A stretch of 9,008 nt of DNA, taken from the NCBI GenBank assembly GCA_913043885.1, contig CAJWOB010000079.1:1-9008 (forward strand), read 5' to 3'. Both the position numbers and the translations under genes were made by a program. Below are positions 6,587 to 9,008 of the stretch, one piece after another (position 1 is the first letter of the stretch; each line of letters begins with the position of its first letter). The stretch comes from an uncultured Spirochaetaceae bacterium. Lineage in GTDB: Bacteria; Spirochaetota; Spirochaetia; SZUA-6; Bin103. The notes beneath the pieces were generated by a model. It ran no database searches, was not told the origin of the DNA, and saw only the letters and a program-made list of their open reading frames with translations.

Positions 6587-7953
6587 GTCTCGACCTAGAC
6601 GACATGACACCCAAAGAGATCGTGGCCGAGCTCGATCGTTACATAGTCGGCCAGGAGAAGGCGAAGAAGGCGGTGGCGGTAGCGCTGCGCAACCGGCTGC
6701 GCCGGCGCAAGTTGCCGGAGGAGCTTCGCGACGAAGTGGCGCCGAAGAACATCATCATGATCGGCCCCACGGGGGTTGGTAAGACGGAGATCGCCCGGCG
6801 CCTCGCCAAGCTATGCGGCGCCCCCTTCGCCAAGGTCGAGGCAACCAAGTACACCGAGGTGGGCTACGTCGGACGGGACGTCGAGTCGATGGTCCGTGAT
6901 CTGGTCTCGGCAGCGGTAAGCATGGTCAAGACCGAGCTGCAGAGCGAGGTGGAGACCGAGGCCGAGCAGCGTGTGGAGGATCAGCTCATCGAGCTGCTGC
7001 TGCCGGGCCTGCAGAAGGCACCGGAGCGCCAACCCGCCGGCTTCCAAGGGCCGACCGGCGTGGTAGCGCCGGCCAACGGCACCGCCGATAAGTTTCGCGA
7101 GAAGCTGCGCGCCGGCGAGCTCGAGGAGAAGCTGGTCGAGGTAAGCGTCAGCAAGGGGGGGATGCCCTCAATCGAGGTGTTCTCGGGCCAGAGCCTCGAG
7201 GAGATGGACATCAACCTGGGCAACCTGGGAAGCCTTTTCGGCGGCGGACGCAAGAAGAAGAAGCAGGTGCCGGTGCGCCGTGCCCGCGACATCCTGATGG
7301 CAGAAGAGGTGGAGCGGCTGGTCGACATGGACCGCGTCTCCGAGCTAGCTATCGAGCGGGTGGAGCAGATGGGCATCATCTTCCTGGACGAGATCGACAA
7401 GATCGCATCCAAGGATGGCCGCGTCGGTGCCGACGTATCACGCGAAGGGGTACAGCGCGACATCCTGCCCATCGTCGAGGGCAGCAAGGTCAACACCAAG
7501 TGGGGCATCGTAGACACCTCCCACGTGCTGTTCATCGCGGCCGGGGCGTTCCACATGTCCAAGCCGTCTGACCTAATCCCGGAGCTGCAGGGACGCTTCC
7601 CCATTCGGGTGGAGCTAGGGGCGCTGGAGAGCGCCGACTTCAACCGCATCCTCACCCAGCCGGAGAACGCACTCACCACGCAGTACACCGCGCTGCTGGC
7701 CACCGAGGGCGTTACCCTCACGTTCACCGAGGAGGCCATCGCCCGGCTGTCCGACATTGCCGCGGATGTGAACTCCAAGACGGAGAACATCGGCGCACGG
7801 CGGTTGCACACCCTGCTGGAGCTGCTCCTGGAGGAGGTCTCCTTTACCGCCCCCGAGATCGCCGGGCAGACGATAACGGTGACGCCCGAGTACGTGAACG
7901 AGCGCCTGGAGCACATCGTCGAGGACCGCGACCTGGCGCGCTACATCCTCTAG
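6583..7953 (+). CDS. hslU: ATP-dependent protease ATPase subunit HslU (ClpY)
   Basis: HslU is the AAA+ unfoldase that feeds substrates into HslV. The 456-aa protein has, in order: VGQEKAKKAVAVALRNRLRR near the N-terminus, Walker A GPTGVGKT (61-68), the pore loop GYVGRD (94-99), and the I-domain (about 110-240) with a variable Gln/Pro/Gly-rich stretch and a GGGRKKKK run. Walker B LDEID follows with Asp269 and Glu270. The sensor-2 region is GARRLHTLLELLLEE (Arg406/Arg407), and the end DLARYIL is the conserved tail that enters HslV. ATG 6583 overlaps the hslV stop and has GAGGA at 6572-6576, 6 bases upstream. An in-frame upstream ATG at 6541 lies inside hslV without such a signal and is rejected. 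Nothing in the sequence suggests loss of function. Confidence 0.98.
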   Translation: MSLDLDDMTPKEIVAELDRYIVGQEKAKKAVAVALRNRLRRRKLPEELRDEVAPKNIIMIGPTGVGKTEIARRLAKLCGAPFAKVEATKYTEVGYVGRDVESMVRDLVSAAVSMVKTELQSEVETEAEQRVEDQLIELLLPGLQKAPERQPAGFQGPTGVVAPANGTADKFREKLRAGELEEKLVEVSVSKGGMPSIEVFSGQSLEEMDINLGNLGSLFGGGRKKKKQVPVRRARDILMAEEVERLVDMDRVSELAIERVEQMGIIFLDEIDKIASKDGRVGADVSREGVQRDILPIVEGSKVNTKWGIVDTSHVLFIAAGAFHMSKPSDLIPELQGRFPIRVELGALESADFNRILTQPENALTTQYTALLATEGVTLTFTEEAIARLSDIAADVNSKTENIGARRLHTLLELLLEEVSFTAPEIAGQTITVTPEYVNERLEHIVEDRDLARYIL

Positions 7954-7978
7954 AGCGACGGGATAGCGTCAGGATTCG

Positions 7979-7997
7979 GGGCGCTCATGTCGCGCCC
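7979..7997 (+). repeat. GC-rich inverted repeat downstream of hslU
   Basis: GGGCGC (7979-7984) and GCGCCC (7992-7997) form a perfect 6-bp stem with a 7-base loop, 25 bases after the hslU stop. No T tract follows, so it is at most a weak terminator, pause site or RNA-stability element. In such GC-rich DNA a chance stem of this size is possible. Confidence 0.4.
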
Positions 7998-8010
7998 GCG
8001 CCGGCCGATA
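7985..8010 (+). promoter_or_regulatory. Possible sigma-28 (FliA) type promoter before flgB
   Basis: GCCGATA at 8004-8010 matches seven of the eight bases of the flagellar sigma-28 -10 element GCCGATAA. At the standard 15-base spacing the -35 position (7985-7988) reads TCAT, only two of four matches to TAAA. The box is suggestive and the -35 is poor. FlgB operons are usually early genes not read by sigma-28, so this is tentative. Confidence 0.22.
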
Positions 8011-8025
8011 CTCCCAATGGGAGGG
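8011..8025 (+). promoter_or_regulatory. flgB ribosome binding site inside a small hairpin
   Basis: CTCCC (8011-8015), AAT, GGGAG (8019-8023) make a perfect 5-bp stem with a 3-base loop. The right arm is the core of the Shine-Dalgarno GGGAGGG (8019-8025), 7 bases before TTG 8033. On a read-through transcript from hslU the signal would be paired; on an RNA starting within or after the left arm it would be free. The Shine-Dalgarno also decides the TTG start, because ATG 8017 is out of frame. Confidence 0.5.
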
Positions 8026-8032
8026 CTGCAGA

Positions 8033-8458
8033 TTGACCGGTCTCTTTTCATCGGGCGTGTTTGCCCGCAACGTCGACATCTTGCACCGCGCGATGGACGT
8101 CAGCGTCCTGCGTCACAACGTCACCGCCAACAACATCGCCAACGCTGACACGCCCAACTTCAAGCGTACCTTCGTCAACTACGAGGCACAGCTGAGTCGC
8201 GCACTCCGCTCCGAGAATCGGCAGCGGCTGCCGGCACTGCTTACCGACGAGCGGCACATACCGTTCAGTCGGGCGGTCGACTATCGACAGGTGCAGCCGC
8301 GACGGGTGCTCGACTACCTGTCCACCTCCAAGAACAACGGCAACAACGTCGACGTCGAGCAGGAGATGGTCAGCGCCATCGAGAACCAACTGCTCTACCA
8401 GACCATGTCGCAGTCCATCGCCTCCGAGTTCACCCGGGTGAACATCGTTCTCAGATAG
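8033..8458 (+). CDS. flgB: Flagellar basal-body proximal rod protein FlgB
   Basis: FlgB is one of the proximal rod subunits of the flagellum, exported by the flagellar type III apparatus. The 141-aa protein has family length. It carries the N-terminal rod signature RHNVTANNIANADTPNFKRT (about residues 26-45) and the C-terminal amphipathic helix region NNVDVEQEMVSAIENQLLYQ, then MSQSIASEFTRVNIVLR. Both ends are the helices that pack in the axial structure, and the middle is the variable part. The start is TTG 8033, chosen from the strong GGGAGGG and because the protein then begins MTGLFSSGVFARNVDIL, as expected. It opens the flagellar cluster flgB-flgC-fliE, with flgC 23 bases downstream. If this is a spirochaete, the product belongs to periplasmic flagella. 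Confidence 0.97.
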   Translation: MTGLFSSGVFARNVDILHRAMDVSVLRHNVTANNIANADTPNFKRTFVNYEAQLSRALRSENRQRLPALLTDERHIPFSRAVDYRQVQPRRVLDYLSTSKNNGNNVDVEQEMVSAIENQLLYQTMSQSIASEFTRVNIVLR

Positions 8459-8481
8459 CGAGTAGCGGGGAGTAGAAACAC

Positions 8482-8937
8482 GTGGGACTCTTTTCGGCAA
8501 TCGACGTTGCGGCCACAGGATTGAGCGCGCAGCGCACCCGCCTGGACGTCATCGCCAACAACATCGCCAACGTCAACTCGACGCGGACCACCGAGGGTGG
8601 CCCGTTTCAGCGCAGCCGCGTCATCGTGCGGCCGCGGGTGGAGGCCCCCTACTGGCGAAGCCCGTTTCAGCCACGCCACCTCGACAACGGCGTGGGCCAG
8701 GGGGTGCGCATCGTCCGCATCGAGAAGGACACCTCGCCGCCACGTCTGGTGTTCGACCCCACCCACCCGGATGCCATCAAGTCTGGCCCGCGCGAAGGGT
8801 ACGTGGAGTACTCCAACGTCAACGTCGTCAACGAGATGGTGGATATGATCAGCGCTTCGCGCTCCTATGAGGCAAATCTGGCGCTTATCAACGGCTCGCG
8901 CGAGATGTTCCAACGCGCGCTGGAGATCGGACGATGA
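8482..8937 (+). CDS. flgC: Flagellar basal-body rod protein FlgC
   Basis: FlgC is a second proximal rod subunit that stacks with FlgB, FlgF and the distal rod. The 151-aa protein begins MGLFSAIDVAATGLSAQRTR and holds the signature ANNIANVNSTRT (about residues 27-38). It ends with the conserved helix MISASRSYEANLALINGSRE, then MFQRALEIGR. The middle (about 40-110) is the variable domain, rich in Arg and Pro here (SRVIVRPRVEAPYWRSPFQP). The start is GTG 8482, with GGGGAG at 8467-8472, 9 bases upstream. The stop TGA 8935-8937 overlaps the fliE start ATG 8934, so the two are probably coupled in translation. It is complete and shows no damage. Confidence 0.97.
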   Translation: MGLFSAIDVAATGLSAQRTRLDVIANNIANVNSTRTTEGGPFQRSRVIVRPRVEAPYWRSPFQPRHLDNGVGQGVRIVRIEKDTSPPRLVFDPTHPDAIKSGPREGYVEYSNVNVVNEMVDMISASRSYEANLALINGSREMFQRALEIGR

Positions 8938-9008
8938 TGGATCGCTTTCTTTCCTCGGACGTGGCTCGCGGGCATGTGGTGGCGCTACAGCGCCCCGATC
9001 CCCGCCAC
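8934..9008 (+). CDS. fliE: Flagellar hook-basal body complex protein FliE, 5' part
   Basis: Only the first 25 codons lie in the window (MMDRFLSSDVARGHVVALQR, then PDPRH). Identification rests on position: fliE follows flgB-flgC in Treponema and Bacillus. It is also supported by the short N-terminal segment ending in a polar, Pro-containing motif before the helical body. FliE links the MS ring (FliF) to the rod. ATG 8934 overlaps the flgC stop (ATGA), with GGAG at 8922-8925 8 bases upstream. ATG 8937 is a one-codon-shorter alternative. The helical body that defines the family is outside the window, so sequence evidence alone is weak. Confidence 0.7.
   Translation, partial: MMDRFLSSDVARGHVVALQRPDPRH

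Larger units (their letters stand above)
7954..8032 (+). other. Intergenic gap between hslU and flgB
   Basis: At 79 bases this is the longest true gap in the window and marks the change from the DNA/protease genes to the flagellar genes. It contains two inverted repeats, a sigma-28-like box and the flgB ribosome binding site, listed separately. There is no run of T after either hairpin, so a classical intrinsic terminator is not seen. B. subtilis has codY at this point; no remnant of it is visible. Confidence 0.7.

Noticed and set aside
6981..7916. 311-codon open frame on the minus strand opposite hslU
   Set aside because: Its Ser/Arg-rich, low-complexity product is a shadow of the highly conserved hslU codons.
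1..9008. CRISPR arrays, tRNA or rRNA genes, insertion sequences, toxin-antitoxin or defence genes
   Set aside because: On reading both strands I saw no spaced direct repeats, structural RNA signatures or transposase motifs; coding genes account for almost all bases.

Overview
This is a 9 kb, GC-rich, very gene-dense window with every credible gene on the + strand. The gene order dprA-topA-xerC-hslV-hslU-flgB-flgC-fliE points to a high-GC member of the Spirochaetes. Treponema pallidum keeps dprA-topA-xerC-flgB-flgC-fliE in this order, without hslVU. The same backbone occurs in Bacillus subtilis as smf-topA-trmFO-codV-clpQ-clpY-codY-flgB, so a Firmicute-like order cannot be excluded from synteny alone. 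The absence of trmFO and codY, the high GC content and the TPR lipoprotein favour a spirochaete. Assignment below phylum level is not supported.

Layout. Bases 2-256 hold the 3' end of an unidentified membrane protein. It runs directly into a tyrosine recombinase of the XerD type (208-882) that has kept its whole catalytic domain but lost most of its N-terminal core-binding domain. A TPR lipoprotein (875-1636) follows, then dprA (1633-2738), which is broken by a one-base frameshift near 2038-2051. Next come topA (2739-4994), xerC (about 5026-6051), hslV (6044-6586) and hslU (6583-7953). After the only real intergenic gap (79 bases, two small hairpins) the flagellar genes begin: flgB (8033-8458), flgC (8482-8937) and the first 25 codons of fliE (8934 to the window end).

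How it works together. The first block handles DNA: recombinases for chromosome dimer resolution (XerC, XerD), loading of RecA on single strands (DprA) and relaxation of negative supercoils (TopA). HslV and HslU form one ATP-dependent protease. FlgB, FlgC and FliE are proximal-rod and rod/MS-ring adaptor proteins at the start of a flagellar assembly operon. Nearly all junctions from xerD to hslU overlap by a few bases or abut, so translation is probably coupled along one long transcript.

No undescribed defence or mobile system is visible. The points most worth checking are the two damaged genes (headless xerD at its junction with the membrane-protein stub, and frameshifted dprA), the hslU-flgB gap in which a 5-bp hairpin covers the flgB ribosome binding site next to a sigma-28-like box, and the two loop insertions in XerC.
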